A stretch of 64,000 bases of DNA, taken from NCBI RefSeq assembly GCF_014642275.1, contig NZ_BMIM01000009.1, positions 55,189-119,188 of the forward strand, in the 5' to 3' direction. Origin of the DNA: Flavobacterium lutivivi. Its GTDB lineage: Bacteria > Bacteroidota > Bacteroidia > Flavobacteriales > Flavobacteriaceae. Under the pieces are notes generated by a model. The model was not told where the DNA came from. It was given only the letters and a program-made list of their open reading frames with translations, and did no database searches. A program made the position numbers and the translations under genes. This document shows positions 1 to 9,133 of the stretch, piece after piece. The first letter of the stretch is position 1. Every line of letters starts with the position of its first letter.

Positions 1-888
1 CATTAGCAAACAACCCCAAGTTACAATTTTTACTTTATTAATTTTCTTCCGCTCCACATAGCCAACAATTGGCATTTCTAGAAAAAATATAATCAACCCG
101 TTCATTGTCAACAATAAACCTGTTTGAAATTCAGTCAAATCAAACTGCTCTTTATGGTAGAGTGGAATTGTGGTAAACAATTGAAAAAATAGTATGCCTG
201 TAATGGTACAAGTCAATAAAAATATCCAAAAAGGCTTGTCTTTGAATACTGATTCTCTTTGCTCTTCTTGCAAATGAAAATCAGGACTTTTCTCTTTTTT
301 CTTCTCTTTTACAAATATCCAAAATATCAAAATAGCGATAATACAAGTAGCACCATCAACCCAAAACAATCCTTGATAACCAATCCCCATAATAATCAAT
401 CCGCCCAGAGCTGGTCCAGCTGCAAATCCAAGGTTGATAGCCAATCTCACCAGTGTTAAAGCTCTTGTTCTGTTTTCGGGTTTTGCATAGACACTTAACG
501 AAACGAACATAGCAGGTCTAAACATATCGGCTATTACCATAATGCCAAAAATGCTAAAACACAACGCATAATATGACGTAATATATTGTAAAACAAAAAA
601 GGCTAATCCGCTAGCAAAAAGACTGAAAATCATGATTTTATAAAAGCCAATTTTATCTGATAGTTTTCCGCCAAGCCATGAACCCAGCATAGAACCTACT
701 CCAAACCAAACCATTATCCAACCGACTTGACTGTAGCTAAAACCTAAATCTTCTTTAAGATATTTCGATAGAAATGGCAAAACCATAGTTCCAGCTCTAT
801 TGATGAAAGTAACAAGGGTAAGTATCCACACTTCACGACGGAAACCTTTGAAATTACTGATATATCGCTGAAAAGCTTTTTGAAGCAT
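1..888 (-). CDS. MFS transporter, C-terminal part beyond window edge
   Basis: Partial gene: translation starts at the ATG at 886-888 and stays open for 296 codons to the first base of the window. The protein begins MLQKAFQRYISNFKGF and shows the hydrophobic segments of a major facilitator superfamily permease. The cytoplasmic loop between helices 2 and 3 reads GSWLGGKLSDKIGFYK, a good match to the MFS motif G-x-x-x-D-R/K-x-G-R/K. A charged central loop near residues 190-215 (EKKEKSPDFHLQEEQRE) separates the two halves, as in 12-helix MFS proteins. It sits in the inner membrane; the substrate (drug, sugar or other) cannot be told. A divergent promoter lies just upstream and TatD is transcribed the other way. 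Confidence 0.9.
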   Translation of the reverse strand, partial: MLQKAFQRYISNFKGFRREVWILTLVTFINRAGTMVLPFLSKYLKEDLGFSYSQVGWIMVWFGVGSMLGSWLGGKLSDKIGFYKIMIFSLFASGLAFFVLQYITSYYALCFSIFGIMVIADMFRPAMFVSLSVYAKPENRTRALTLVRLAINLGFAAGPALGGLIIMGIGYQGLFWVDGATCIIAILIFWIFVKEKKKEKSPDFHLQEEQRESVFKDKPFWIFLLTCTITGILFFQLFTTIPLYHKEQFDLTEFQTGLLLTMNGLIIFFLEMPIVGYVERKKINKVKIVTWGCLLM

Positions 889-906
889 GATGGATGATTG
901 AGCTTG

Positions 907-914
907 CAAATGTA
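907..914 (-). promoter_or_regulatory. -7 element of MFS gene promoter
   Basis: On the minus strand this reads TACATTTG, an exact match to the Bacteroidota -7 consensus TAnnTTTG, 18 nt before the ATG. No clear TTG -33 element was found. Confidence 0.6.
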
Positions 915-934
915 CAAAACAATGTTTCTATAAG

Positions 935-967
935 TTTGGTATTACATTACTTTTTGAAGTACTTTTG
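935..967 (+). promoter_or_regulatory. Promoter of TatD-family gene
   Basis: TTTG at 935-938, a 21-nt spacer and TACTTTTG at 960-967 fit the Bacteroidota promoter. Only three bases separate the final G from the ATG at 971, so the predicted transcription start falls on or next to the start codon. Confidence 0.6.
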
Positions 968-970
968 CGC

Positions 971-1618
971 ATGCTTTTCTATAATTTACATACGCATCAT
1001 TCAGTCAACAACGACAGCATAGTTGAATTGGTTAATCAATATCCTTGGGAATTTAAGGGAAACGTTAAAATTTTTTCGATAGGCATTCATCCTTGGCATA
1101 TTGACGAGAAACGAATAGAAAGTGACTTGAAAATAATAGACGAAAAACTATATTTGGATAACTGCTTGGCGTTGGGTGAATGTGGATTGGACAAAAGAAT
1201 TGAGATAGATATTGAATTGCAGAAATTGGTTTTTGAAAAACAAATTGCTTTAGCAGAGAAACATCAAAAGCCTTTAGTGTTACACTTGGTGGCGGCTTTT
1301 CAGGAACTTATAGAAATTAAAAACAAAAGGAATATTACCGTTCCTATTGTCATACATGGATTTTCTAAAAGTGAACAGCTTGCAAAGCAACTGATAGATA
1401 ATGGGTTTTACCTTTCTTTTGGAAAATATCTATTGCGAAATCCTGAGCTGGAAACGGTTTTCAAATCGATACCAGATGATAAATTTTTACTGGAAACAGA
1501 CATGATTGAAGAATCAATAGAACAGGTTTACAGCAAAGCGGCTGCGTGTAAAAACACTACTTTAGAAAAAATACAGCAACAGGTAGAAAAAAATTGGAAA
1601 ACAATATTTGGCAAATAA
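971..1618 (+). CDS. TatD-family metal-dependent hydrolase
   Basis: A short (215 aa) member of the TatD family, metal-dependent TIM-barrel hydrolases including DNases. The ligand set is visible in order: HxH in NLHTHHS near the N-terminus, Glu in ALGECGLD, His in LVLHLV, His in IVIHGFS and Asp in LLETDM. Family members of about 255-265 aa carry extra loops, so this belongs to the compact form common in Bacteroidota. The ATG at 971 is preferred over a TTG two codons upstream because that TTG lies inside the promoter -7 element and the HxH motif needs only the ATG start. It is followed by tcdA 19 nt downstream, probably in one operon. The substrate is not known from sequence. Confidence 0.85.
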   Translation: MLFYNLHTHHSVNNDSIVELVNQYPWEFKGNVKIFSIGIHPWHIDEKRIESDLKIIDEKLYLDNCLALGECGLDKRIEIDIELQKLVFEKQIALAEKHQKPLVLHLVAAFQELIEIKNKRNITVPIVIHGFSKSEQLAKQLIDNGFYLSFGKYLLRNPELETVFKSIPDDKFLLETDMIEESIEQVYSKAAACKNTTLEKIQQQVEKNWKTIFGK

Positions 1619-1637
1619 AATTTAAAATTATTCAAAG

Positions 1638-2354
1638 ATGGCTAAGTGGCAAGAAAGAGCAGAATTGCTATTCAAAAAAGAAGGATTAAATAATTTAAAA
1701 CAAGCAAATGTATTGGTTGTAGGTCTTGGTGGCGTTGGTTCTTTTGCCGCTGAATTTTTAGCTCGTGCAGGAGTTGGAAAAATGACTATCGTTGATGGTG
1801 ATGTGGTAGATATAACCAACATCAACAGACAATTGCCAGCATTGCATTCTACTGTTGGTTTACCAAAAGTTGACCTCATGGCACAAAGGCTAAAAGACAT
1901 TAACCCAGAACTTGAACTTACACCAATAAAAGAATTTTTATCTCCCGAAAGAGCATTTGAATTGGTTACCAAAGATTTCGATTATGTTTTGGATTGTATA
2001 GATAGCGTAACGCCAAAGCTCAATTTGATTATTGCTGCCAAAAGAAAAGGTGTCAAAGTCATAAGTAATATGGGAGCAGGAGGAAAGTATGAAGCTTCAA
2101 AAGTTAAAGTAACAGATATTAGAAAAACAGATTATTGTCCGCTTGCAAAAGTGGTTAGAAAACGACTGAAAAAAGAAGGAATTTCTAGTGGTGTAAAAGT
2201 GGTTTATTCCTCTGAACGTCCAGACGAAAGCAGTGTTAAAATGACTGATGGAACCAATTTTAAAAAATCATTTTATGGTACAAACAGTTGGATGCCATGT
2301 CTATTCGGACTTCATGCTGCGGAAACAGTGGTGAAATATTTGATTAAAAAGTGA
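1638..2354 (+). CDS. tcdA: tRNA threonylcarbamoyladenosine dehydratase
   Basis: An E1-like ThiF/MoeB/HesA enzyme of the TcdA (CsdL/YgdL) branch, which uses ATP to dehydrate t6A37 in tRNA to its cyclic form. The nucleotide-binding loop VLVVGLGGVGSFAAEFLARAG (residues 25-45) is followed by DGDVVDITNINRQLPAL, in which the Asp and the Asn-Arg pair bind ATP, and by DCIDSVTPK. The length, 238 aa, is slightly short of E. coli TcdA (268 aa), and the C-terminal segment NSWMPCLFGLHAAETVVKYL resembles TcdA, not ThiF. The stop codon lies in a dispersed repeat (gtgattagtgaagagt). It is probably co-transcribed with the TatD-family gene. Confidence 0.9.
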   Translation: MAKWQERAELLFKKEGLNNLKQANVLVVGLGGVGSFAAEFLARAGVGKMTIVDGDVVDITNINRQLPALHSTVGLPKVDLMAQRLKDINPELELTPIKEFLSPERAFELVTKDFDYVLDCIDSVTPKLNLIIAAKRKGVKVISNMGAGGKYEASKVKVTDIRKTDYCPLAKVVRKRLKKEGISSGVKVVYSSERPDESSVKMTDGTNFKKSFYGTNSWMPCLFGLHAAETVVKYLIKK

Positions 2355-2538
2355 TTAGTGAAGAGTTATGAGTTATGAGTGATTAGTTATGAGTGAAAAG
2401 AAATCATAAATTACGAATTACGAATTACAAATTTTCAAATTACCAAATTACCGAATTACCAAATCAACAAATACGAGTGAAGAGTGATTAGTTTCAACCA
2501 TCAACTACCAACCAACAACCAACAACCGACAACTGAAA
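2344..2538. repeat. Low-complexity intergenic repeat tract
   Basis: The interval between tcdA and the HAD gene is built from short near-repeats: gtgattagtgaagagt, gagttatgagt (twice), a run of attacgaattac-like and aaattaccaaattacc units, gagtgaagagtgattag again, then accaaccaacaacc units. Similar gtgattagt tracts recur at 18361-18397, 49166-49200 and 50564-50608. No promoter match stands out. Confidence 0.75.
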
Positions 2539-2541
2539 AAA

Positions 2542-3195
2542 ATGATACAAACCGTAATATTCGACATGGATGGTGTAATTGTGGATACAGAACCAGTTCA
2601 TCATTATGCCTACAACCAACATTTTAAACAATTAAACATCGAGGTTTCTGCTGATATGTATGCTGCATTCACAGGAAAATCAACAAAGAATATTTATACA
2701 CAACTAAAAGAAACTTTTGACCTAAAAGAAGATGTGCAAACACTAGTAGAAGCTAAAAGAAAACTCTTCAACGAGGCTTTTGACAGTAAAAAAGATTTGT
2801 ATTTACTCGATGGTGTAGAGGAATTAATAAAAGATTTATACAACAATGGTATGCAGTTGGTTGTGGCTTCTTCATCGGCTAATGAAACGATTAATAAAGT
2901 TTTTAAACGTTTCGATTTAGATAAATATTTCAAACACAAAGTTTCTGGTGAAGATTTTCCAAAATCAAAACCCGATCCAGCTATATTTCTTCAAGCAGCA
3001 AAAATCGCTCAAACATCTACTGAAAACTGTATTATCATAGAAGACAGCACCAATGGTATCAAAGGAGCCAATGCTGCCGGCATTTTTTGTATTGGCTACA
3101 AAAGTTTCCATTCAAAAGGACAAGATTACACAACTGCCAATATGGTGATAAGCAGTTTTGACGAGTTGAGTTTTGAGAAAATAATAAAGTTGTAA
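2542..3195 (+). CDS. HAD superfamily hydrolase, beta-phosphoglucomutase-like
   Basis: A 217-residue haloacid dehalogenase-type phosphatase or phosphomutase. Motif I is FDMDGVIVDTEP (residues 7-18, both catalytic Asp present), motif II is VVASSSAN (Ser/Thr), and motif III/IV are KSKPDPAIF (Lys) and IIIEDSTNGIKGANAAG (acidic pair ED). A helical cap sits between motifs I and II, as in the PGMB/phosphatase subfamily I. The exact substrate (sugar phosphate, phosphoglycolate or nucleotide) cannot be assigned. It ends exactly one base before the stop of the converging cryptochrome-like gene, leaving no room for a terminator. Confidence 0.88.
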   Translation: MIQTVIFDMDGVIVDTEPVHHYAYNQHFKQLNIEVSADMYAAFTGKSTKNIYTQLKETFDLKEDVQTLVEAKRKLFNEAFDSKKDLYLLDGVEELIKDLYNNGMQLVVASSSANETINKVFKRFDLDKYFKHKVSGEDFPKSKPDPAIFLQAAKIAQTSTENCIIIEDSTNGIKGANAAGIFCIGYKSFHSKGQDYTTANMVISSFDELSFEKIIKL

Positions 3196-4650
3196 TTATT
3201 CCCTATCGGGAAGCGTATGTTTTTTTAATACTCTTTTACTATCGGTTTTAACTTCTTCTTTTTTCCGCATAGTCCAAAAGAAATCAGATGAGAATTTTCG
3301 AGCAGCTTCAAGATTTACAATTGGTAATGGATAACTGGAACCCATTTCAAAATGATATAACATTTGTTCAATTGGGGTTAACTTCCATGGTTCATGAACA
3401 AATGGAGCTGGAATATTAGCAAGTTCTGGAACCCACTTTTTAATGAAATCACCATCGGGATCGTGTTCATAGGAGTTTTTTACAGGATTGTAAACCCTCA
3501 AAGTATTTACACCAGTAACACCAGCTTGCATCTGAATTTGTGGATAATGGATACCAGGTTCAAAATCCAAGAATTGTTGAGCCAAATGAGCGCTACAGTT
3601 TTGCCAAGGTTGGAACAAATGATGCGTGTAAAAAGAAACAACCAAAGCACGCATTCTAAAATTCAAATACCCAGTTGAATTCAAACAACGCATACAAGCA
3701 TCTACCAATGGAACACCAGTGTTTCCGGTTGCCCAAGCATTGTGGTAATTAGTATTTACGGTTTGATTGAGTTGTCTATATCCTTTGTTAACGGCTACAA
3801 ACTCCATTTCGCTTTCCATTTCAAATTTTTGAATAAAATGTGCTTGCCAACGTAGTCTAGAAGCAAAATTAGAAATGTCTCTTTTGAATTTTCCTTTGTC
3901 GGAAACCGCTTTTGCCGATTGATACACTTGCCTTACCGATAGATTTCCCCAAGCGATATATGGTGATAAGCGACTACAGCCTTTTCGCGCCAAACTAGGT
4001 TTGGATATATGTTTACTGTAATTTCCAACTCTTTCGTCTAAAAAAGTTTTTAAATATTTCAACGCATAGTTAGTTCCTCCTTTTTGAAAAGGTGTATCAA
4101 AATCTGTTTTTAAACTCGGAATGGTGAAATGTTTTTCAATAGTTTCTAATTCTCTGTATTTTAATAGATTTCGCTCGTTTTTTGGAAAACTGAAACAAGG
4201 TTTCTCCATAAAGTCATACCAATCTTCTTTCCAAGTTTGTCTGTTCTTCAATCCTCTAATCACTCCATTTGTAATGTATTCGTTCCAAATGATGTTATTT
4301 TCTTTGAAAAAATCAGCAACTTTTTTATCTCTATCATAGGTTAATTTTATACCAGTTTCTTGATGTGAAAATACTTGACGAATAGGTAACAAATTGGTTA
4401 GTTTTTTAAATATTTCTAGCGCTTCACCTTCAACAATCAAAATTTGTGCATGAAGCACAGAAAGTTCTTTTTGCAAACATTCAAGCGATTGTTTTATAAA
4501 ATCAAAATGCCTTTTAGAATAATGAATATCTTTCTTCAATGATGGTTCAAAAATGTAGAGCAAGATAACCTTTTCATTACCTTCAAGAGCTCTATATAAC
4601 GCTTCGTTATCGGCTAGACGTAAATCTCTTTTGAACCAAACGATTTTCAT
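3196..4650 (-). CDS. Cryptochrome/photolyase family protein, divergent paralogue
   Basis: A 484-aa flavoprotein of the cryptochrome/photolyase family. The N-terminal alpha/beta domain starts [19 protein letters not shown]. The FAD-binding domain is recognisable by [22 protein letters not shown] and by the terminal FIKKWVPEL block. It differs sharply from the neighbouring photolyase: where the usual class has GNWQWAAG, this protein reads YPQIQMQAG (about residue 370), so both tryptophans of that loop, one of them the FAD-proximal member of the canonical electron-transfer triad, are absent. Whether it repairs DNA or acts in light sensing is open. It is the last gene of a three-gene minus-strand operon, 11 nt after phr. 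The C-terminus has a charged 30-residue tail. Confidence 0.85.
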   Translation of the reverse strand: MKIVWFKRDLRLADNEALYRALEGNEKVILLYIFEPSLKKDIHYSKRHFDFIKQSLECLQKELSVLHAQILIVEGEALEIFKKLTNLLPIRQVFSHQETGIKLTYDRDKKVADFFKENNIIWNEYITNGVIRGLKNRQTWKEDWYDFMEKPCFSFPKNERNLLKYRELETIEKHFTIPSLKTDFDTPFQKGGTNYALKYLKTFLDERVGNYSKHISKPSLARKGCSRLSPYIAWGNLSVRQVYQSAKAVSDKGKFKRDISNFASRLRWQAHFIQKFEMESEMEFVAVNKGYRQLNQTVNTNYHNAWATGNTGVPLVDACMRCLNSTGYLNFRMRALVVSFYTHHLFQPWQNCSAHLAQQFLDFEPGIHYPQIQMQAGVTGVNTLRVYNPVKNSYEHDPDGDFIKKWVPELANIPAPFVHEPWKLTPIEQMLYHFEMGSSYPLPIVNLEAARKFSSDFFWTMRKKEEVKTDSKRVLKKHTLPDRE

Positions 4651-4661
4651 AAATGCTATTT

Positions 4662-5948
4662 TTAAGCAACAGCTTCCTTATATGTCTTCAAGCAATTTTC
4701 TCTTGCTTCTTTGTGATCAACAATGGGTTCAGGATAGGAAGATGTGCCATATTCTGGTATCCATTTTTTGATATACTTCCCATCAGTATCAAATTTCTTG
4801 ATTTGTTCAGTTGGGTTAAATATTCTGAAATATGGCGCAGCATCAACACCACTTCCTGCTGCCCATTGCCAGTTGCCTACATTACTCGATTGTTCGTAAT
4901 CTAATAGTTTTGTAGCAAAATAGGTTTCACCCCAACGCCAATCAATCAATAGATGTTTGCATAAAAAACTTGCGACTATCATCCGAACTCTATTGTGCAT
5001 GTGTCCAGTAGCATTAAGTTCGCGCATGCCAGCATCTACAAACGGGTAACCTGTTTTTCCTTCACACCATTTTTTGAAAAGGGTTTCATTGTTATCCCAT
5101 TTTATAGCATCATACTTTTCTTTGAAACTTTTCGTTGTCGTATGTGGAAAATGCCATAAAATCATCATAAAAAATTCTCTCCAAATAAGTTCATTCAAGA
5201 AAGTTTCATTTTTGCTTTGAAGTGCTTTTGATACAATTTTCCTAACAGAAACTGCTCCAAAACGCAAATAAATCCCCAAATGCGAAGTCTTGTCCAAAGC
5301 AGGAAAGTTCCTTGTTTGTTGATAGTTATCAATCAAATTATCAGTTATATTAAACTGTGGAACAGTAATATTACTTTTCGTAAATCCTATATCATCAAGA
5401 GTTAAAAAAGGATATTGATGGGACGTAATATTAGTTAAATATTCTTCTGATTTGCAACTATCCAAACGTATTGTTTTTAGTTTTTCTTTCCATTTTTTGG
5501 AGTATGGAGTGTAAACAACATAAGGTGAACCATCATCTTTTTGAACCTCATTTTTTTCAAAGATTACTTGGTCTTTGCAAGTGTAGAAACTAATGTTTTG
5601 TTCCTTGAACAATGTATTCAACTCCAAGTCTCTTTTTCGAGCATAGGGTTCATAATCATGGTTGGTGTATATCTTTTGAATATTGTTTTCGGCTATTAAT
5701 TTTTGAAAAATATCCTGTGGTGTACCATAAAATACTGCAAGAGATTTTCCAATTTTTTGTAATTCGTTTTGAATATTTTCTAGCCGTTGGTGAATAAAAG
5801 TTACTCTTGCATCATCTTTAGGTAATTGAGATAAGATGTTTTTATCAAAAATAAAAATAGGCAACACTTCCTCATCGCTTTTTAACGCATGATAAAGACC
5901 AATGTTATCATCTAATCGTAAATCTCTTCTAAACCAAAAGACAGTCAT
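4662..5948 (-). CDS. phrB: Deoxyribodipyrimidine photo-lyase
   Basis: A 428-aa class I photolyase that splits UV-made cyclobutane pyrimidine dimers with blue light and FADH-. The antenna domain begins [19 protein letters not shown]; the FAD domain contains [46 protein letters not shown] and the signature [17 protein letters not shown] (about residues 350-366), followed by RIFNP. All elements of a working enzyme, including the WQW loop, are present. The gene is 6 nt downstream of the SRPBCC gene and 11 nt upstream of the cryptochrome-like paralogue, so the three are very likely one transcript. The length is somewhat below E. coli PhrB (472 aa), as usual for Bacteroidota. Confidence 0.93.
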   Translation of the reverse strand: MTVFWFRRDLRLDDNIGLYHALKSDEEVLPIFIFDKNILSQLPKDDARVTFIHQRLENIQNELQKIGKSLAVFYGTPQDIFQKLIAENNIQKIYTNHDYEPYARKRDLELNTLFKEQNISFYTCKDQVIFEKNEVQKDDGSPYVVYTPYSKKWKEKLKTIRLDSCKSEEYLTNITSHQYPFLTLDDIGFTKSNITVPQFNITDNLIDNYQQTRNFPALDKTSHLGIYLRFGAVSVRKIVSKALQSKNETFLNELIWREFFMMILWHFPHTTTKSFKEKYDAIKWDNNETLFKKWCEGKTGYPFVDAGMRELNATGHMHNRVRMIVASFLCKHLLIDWRWGETYFATKLLDYEQSSNVGNWQWAAGSGVDAAPYFRIFNPTEQIKKFDTDGKYIKKWIPEYGTSSYPEPIVDHKEARENCLKTYKEAVA

Positions 5949-5954
5949 TTTTGT

Positions 5955-6410
5955 TTAATATTTTCCAAATAATTCAATTAATTTTTTTTCTCTGAAATCA
6001 AAAATGGCTTCAAGCTGTTTTTTTACATACAATTGATGCGTAATATCACCCAAAAAACCCATAGGTAACTTATAATCAACAATATCTTCCATTTCTACAC
6101 CATTTTCAACAGCTTTTATAAAATGTTTGTGATGCCAAAAAGTATAGGGACCAAATCGTTGTTCGTCCACAAAGAATGCACCATCAACAACATGAGTGAT
6201 TTCGGTAACCCAATTCATTTTTATCCCCAATAAAGGAGAAACTTTGTATTGAATAATTTGTCCAGGAAATATTGACCTATCATCGCCAGATACAATTTCA
6301 AATCCCATATAATCTGGCGTAATGGTTTTTAAGTTCTTCGGATCTGATAGAAACTGCCACGCCTCTGCAGGACTTATCGGTAACAATTGTTTTCGTTGTA
6401 ATGTTTTCAT
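5955..6410 (-). CDS. SRPBCC (START-like) family protein of photolyase operon
   Basis: A 151-aa protein with the START-like helix-grip fold: it opens MKTLQRKQLLPISPAEAWQF, the usual first strand and helix, and continues with WHHKHFIKAVENGVEMEDIVDY and the long C-terminal helix. Such proteins bind hydrophobic ligands; relatives are often encoded beside photolyase genes, but their role there is not established. The ATG at 6408-6410 is chosen over a start five codons upstream because the promoter -7 element (6415-6422) lies immediately before it and would otherwise be inside the gene. It leads the operon SRPBCC-phr-cryptochrome-like. Confidence 0.85.
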   Translation of the reverse strand: MKTLQRKQLLPISPAEAWQFLSDPKNLKTITPDYMGFEIVSGDDRSIFPGQIIQYKVSPLLGIKMNWVTEITHVVDGAFFVDEQRFGPYTFWHHKHFIKAVENGVEMEDIVDYKLPMGFLGDITHQLYVKKQLEAIFDFREKKLIELFGKY

Positions 6411-6414
6411 ACAA

Positions 6415-6422
6415 CAAAAATA
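6415..6422 (-). promoter_or_regulatory. Promoter of photolyase operon
   Basis: The minus strand reads TATTTTTG, an exact TAnnTTTG match, with four bases between its G and the ATG of the SRPBCC gene. The expected transcription start is one base before the ATG, so the mRNA would be practically leaderless. Confidence 0.55.
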
Positions 6423-6497
6423 CAATTGTTTAACTATTTAAAAAAATAATTAAACAAAATAATTTAAAGTTTCATAGATACAATTCTAATTTGAAGT

Positions 6498-6505
6498 TAT
6501 ATTTG
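6498..6505 (+). promoter_or_regulatory. -7 element of rdgB promoter
   Basis: TATATTTG matches the Bacteroidota -7 consensus exactly, 17 nt before the rdgB ATG. A TTG at -33 is not evident. Confidence 0.55.
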
Positions 6506-6522
6506 CTTTAAAAAAGATAATC

Positions 6523-7104
6523 ATGAAACTCGTTTTTGCCTCTTCCAACAGCCACAAGATTAACGAAATCAAAAAATTTTTGCCCGAAAATATTGAATTG
6601 TTGGGATTAAACGATATTCAATGTTTTGATGAAATCCCCGAAACTGCCGAAACGATTGAAGGCAATGCCATTTTGAAAGCAGATTATATAAAAAATAATT
6701 ATGGTTTGAACTGTTTTGCTGACGACTCAGGTTTAGAAATCGAAGCTTTAAATGGGCAACCTGGAGTGTATTCGGCACGATATGCTGGCGAACCCAAAGA
6801 CGATAACAAGAATATTGATAAAGTTCTCTTTGAATTGCACAATCAAACCAATAGAAAAGCCAATTTTAAAACGGTGATTTGCCTAAATTTGAATGACAAA
6901 CAATACCTTTTTACAGGAATTGTCAATGGCAGTATTATCAATGAAAAAAAAGGTGATAACGGATTTGGTTACGATCCTATATTTGTAGCTAATGGATTTG
7001 ATAAAACATTTGCTCAAATGACTTTTGAAGAAAAAAACCAAATCAGTCATCGAGCGAAGGCAGTTATGCAAATGATAGATTTTTTAAAAAATAATGAGTA
7101 TTAG
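6523..7104 (+). CDS. rdgB: XTP/dITP diphosphatase (non-canonical purine NTP pyrophosphatase)
   Basis: A 193-aa HAM1/RdgB enzyme that hydrolyses XTP, dITP and dHAPTP to monophosphates and keeps them out of DNA. The N-terminal LVFASSNSHKINEIKKFL is the SxNxxK nucleotide-binding motif. FADDSGLEIEALNGQPGVYSARYAG (about residues 65-89) carries the catalytic acidic residues, and GDNGFGYDPIFV and SHRAKA are the C-terminal family motifs. Length fits the family. It stands alone, transcribed divergently from the photolyase operon with its own promoter. Confidence 0.95.
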   Translation: MKLVFASSNSHKINEIKKFLPENIELLGLNDIQCFDEIPETAETIEGNAILKADYIKNNYGLNCFADDSGLEIEALNGQPGVYSARYAGEPKDDNKNIDKVLFELHNQTNRKANFKTVICLNLNDKQYLFTGIVNGSIINEKKGDNGFGYDPIFVANGFDKTFAQMTFEEKNQISHRAKAVMQMIDFLKNNEY

Positions 7105-7185
7105 GTGTTTTTTTGTAAAAATAACGCATAAAAACCTTGTTCCGAAATCGATTTATTTCAAAAACCTCAAAAAAACTATCATCCA

Positions 7186-7219
7186 TTGATTATCAAGTCA
7201 TAAGTTATGACTACCTTTG
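7186..7219 (+). promoter_or_regulatory. Promoter with palindromic operator-like site, DEAD-box helicase gene
   Basis: TTG at 7186-7188 and TACCTTTG at 7212-7219 form a promoter with a 23-nt spacer. The spacer holds a perfect 17-bp palindrome, AGTCATAAGTTATGACT (7196-7212), that touches the -7 element. A related sequence occupies the same place before purB. Confidence 0.55.
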
Positions 7220-7240
7220 CAACCAATTTAAAATTAAAGA

Positions 7241-9133
7241 ATGAATAAATTTGAACAATTAGGGTTGAACGAATCGCTACTGCTGGCGATAAAAGACCTA
7301 GGATTTGAAAATCCGTCCGAAGTACAGGAAAAAGCGATTCCAATGTTATTGGAAAATGAAACAGACTTAGTTGCTCTAGCGCAAACAGGAACAGGGAAAA
7401 CCGCAGCATTTGGTTTTCCGTTAATTCAAAAAATTGATGCTGATGACAAAACTACTCAAGCATTAATTCTTTCACCAACTCGCGAACTTTGCTTGCAAAT
7501 TACTAACGAGATTAAGCTTTACTCCAAATATATCAAAGGGTTGCATACTGTAGCAGTTTATGGTGGAGCAAGTATTACAGAACAAGCAAAGGAAGTAAAA
7601 CGTGGCGCGCAAATTATAGTAGCAACTCCGGGAAGAATGCAAGACATGATTAATCGTGGTTTTGTAAATATTAAAAACATCAACTACTGTATTCTTGATG
7701 AAGCTGATGAAATGTTGAACATGGGTTTCTATGATGATATTTGTTCGATATTATCAGATACGCCAAATGATAAATCTACTTGGTTGTTCTCTGCAACAAT
7801 GCCAAGAGAAGTAGCAGCAATAGCCAAAGAATTTATGCACGAACCTGCGGAAATTACTGTTGGGACTAAGAATTCTGGTTCGGCTACGGTTTCACATGAA
7901 TTTTATGTAGTAAATGCTCGTGATAGATATGAAGCATTAAAGCGTTTAGCTGATGCCAATCCTGATATTTTTTCGGTAATCTTTTGTAGAACAAAACGCG
8001 ATACGCAAGCTGTTGCCGAAAAATTGATTGAAGATGGTTATAATGCAGCAGCATTGCATGGCGATTTATCTCAAGCGCAACGCGATACAGTGATGAAAGC
8101 ATTTAGAGGAAGACAAATCCAAATGCTTGTAGCTACTGATGTTGCTGCTCGTGGTATCGATGTTGATAATATAACTCACGTTGTAAACTATCAATTACCA
8201 GATGAGATTGAAACCTACAATCACCGTTCAGGAAGAACAGGTAGAGCAGGAAAACTAGGTACATCTATTGTTATCATTACCAAAAGTGATGTTCGCAAAA
8301 TACATGCGATTGAAAAAATCATCAAGCAAAAATTTGAAGAAAAAACTATTCCGTCTGGAATAGAGATTTGTGAAATTCAGTTGCTTCATTTGGCTAACAA
8401 AATTAAAGATACCGAAGTTGACCACGAAATCGATAATTACCTTCCTGCCATCTATGAAGTTTTTGCTGAATTAGATAAAGAAGAGTTAATCAAACGCATG
8501 GTTTCGGTAGAATTCAATAGATTTTTGGCTTATTACAAAAAGAAAAAAGATATTTCTAGCGAAAGTAAAGGTGAAAGAAGTTCTGAACCGAGAGATTTTA
8601 AAGATGGTGATGCAGTTCGTTATTTCATCAATATAGGTTCGAGAGATAATTTCAACTGGATGGATTTGAAAGATTTCCTTCGTGAAACTCTAGATCTTGG
8701 TCGCGATGATGTTTTCAAAGTAGATGTAAAAGAAGGTTTCTCTTTCTTCAACACAGATGCAGAGCATTTAGATAAAGTAATGGAAACATTAAACGGATAC
8801 ATGCTTGAAGGCAGAAAAATCAATGTTGAAATTTCTAAAAATGATGGAGGAAGTTCTTCAAGAAGAGATCACAACGGAAGAAAATCTGGAGGAAGAAGAG
8901 ATGGTGGTTTTAGAAGTGACAGAAACTCTGGAGGAAGAAAAGAAAGTGGTTTCAGAAGTGAAAGAACTAATAGAGAAGATAGAGGTAATAGAGAAGAAAG
9001 AAGAGAAAGACCAAGACGCGAAAGTGGTTTTTCGGACAAGTCATCATCTCGACGTACTGAAGGAAGAAAAAATGAAAATGCGGCGAATCGTTCATTTGAA
9101 GCGGCAAAAAATCGTCGTTCGAGAAGAAGCTAA
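7241..9133 (+). CDS. DEAD-box ATP-dependent RNA helicase, DeaD/CsdA-like
   Basis: A 630-aa RNA helicase for RNA unwinding, ribosome assembly or cold adaptation. Motifs in order: the Q motif near residue 23-30 (NPSEVQEKAIP), motif I AQTGTGKT, PTRELCLQI, TPGR, motif II DEAD, motif III SAT, then in the second RecA domain the IFCRTKRDTQ and ATDVAARGIDVDNITHVVNYQLP blocks and HRSGRTGRAG. Residues about 455-535 form a DbpA/CsdA-type RNA-binding domain (RYFINIGSRDNFNWMDLKDF). The last 95 residues are Arg/Gly/Ser-rich and disordered (repeated R-S-x-R-x-S-G-G-R-x-E-S-G), typical of RNA-contact tails. It has its own promoter with an operator-like palindrome. Confidence 0.93.
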   Translation: MNKFEQLGLNESLLLAIKDLGFENPSEVQEKAIPMLLENETDLVALAQTGTGKTAAFGFPLIQKIDADDKTTQALILSPTRELCLQITNEIKLYSKYIKGLHTVAVYGGASITEQAKEVKRGAQIIVATPGRMQDMINRGFVNIKNINYCILDEADEMLNMGFYDDICSILSDTPNDKSTWLFSATMPREVAAIAKEFMHEPAEITVGTKNSGSATVSHEFYVVNARDRYEALKRLADANPDIFSVIFCRTKRDTQAVAEKLIEDGYNAAALHGDLSQAQRDTVMKAFRGRQIQMLVATDVAARGIDVDNITHVVNYQLPDEIETYNHRSGRTGRAGKLGTSIVIITKSDVRKIHAIEKIIKQKFEEKTIPSGIEICEIQLLHLANKIKDTEVDHEIDNYLPAIYEVFAELDKEELIKRMVSVEFNRFLAYYKKKKDISSESKGERSSEPRDFKDGDAVRYFINIGSRDNFNWMDLKDFLRETLDLGRDDVFKVDVKEGFSFFNTDAEHLDKVMETLNGYMLEGRKINVEISKNDGGSSSRRDHNGRKSGGRRDGGFRSDRNSGGRKESGFRSERTNREDRGNREERRERPRRESGFSDKSSSRRTEGRKNENAANRSFEAAKNRRSRRS

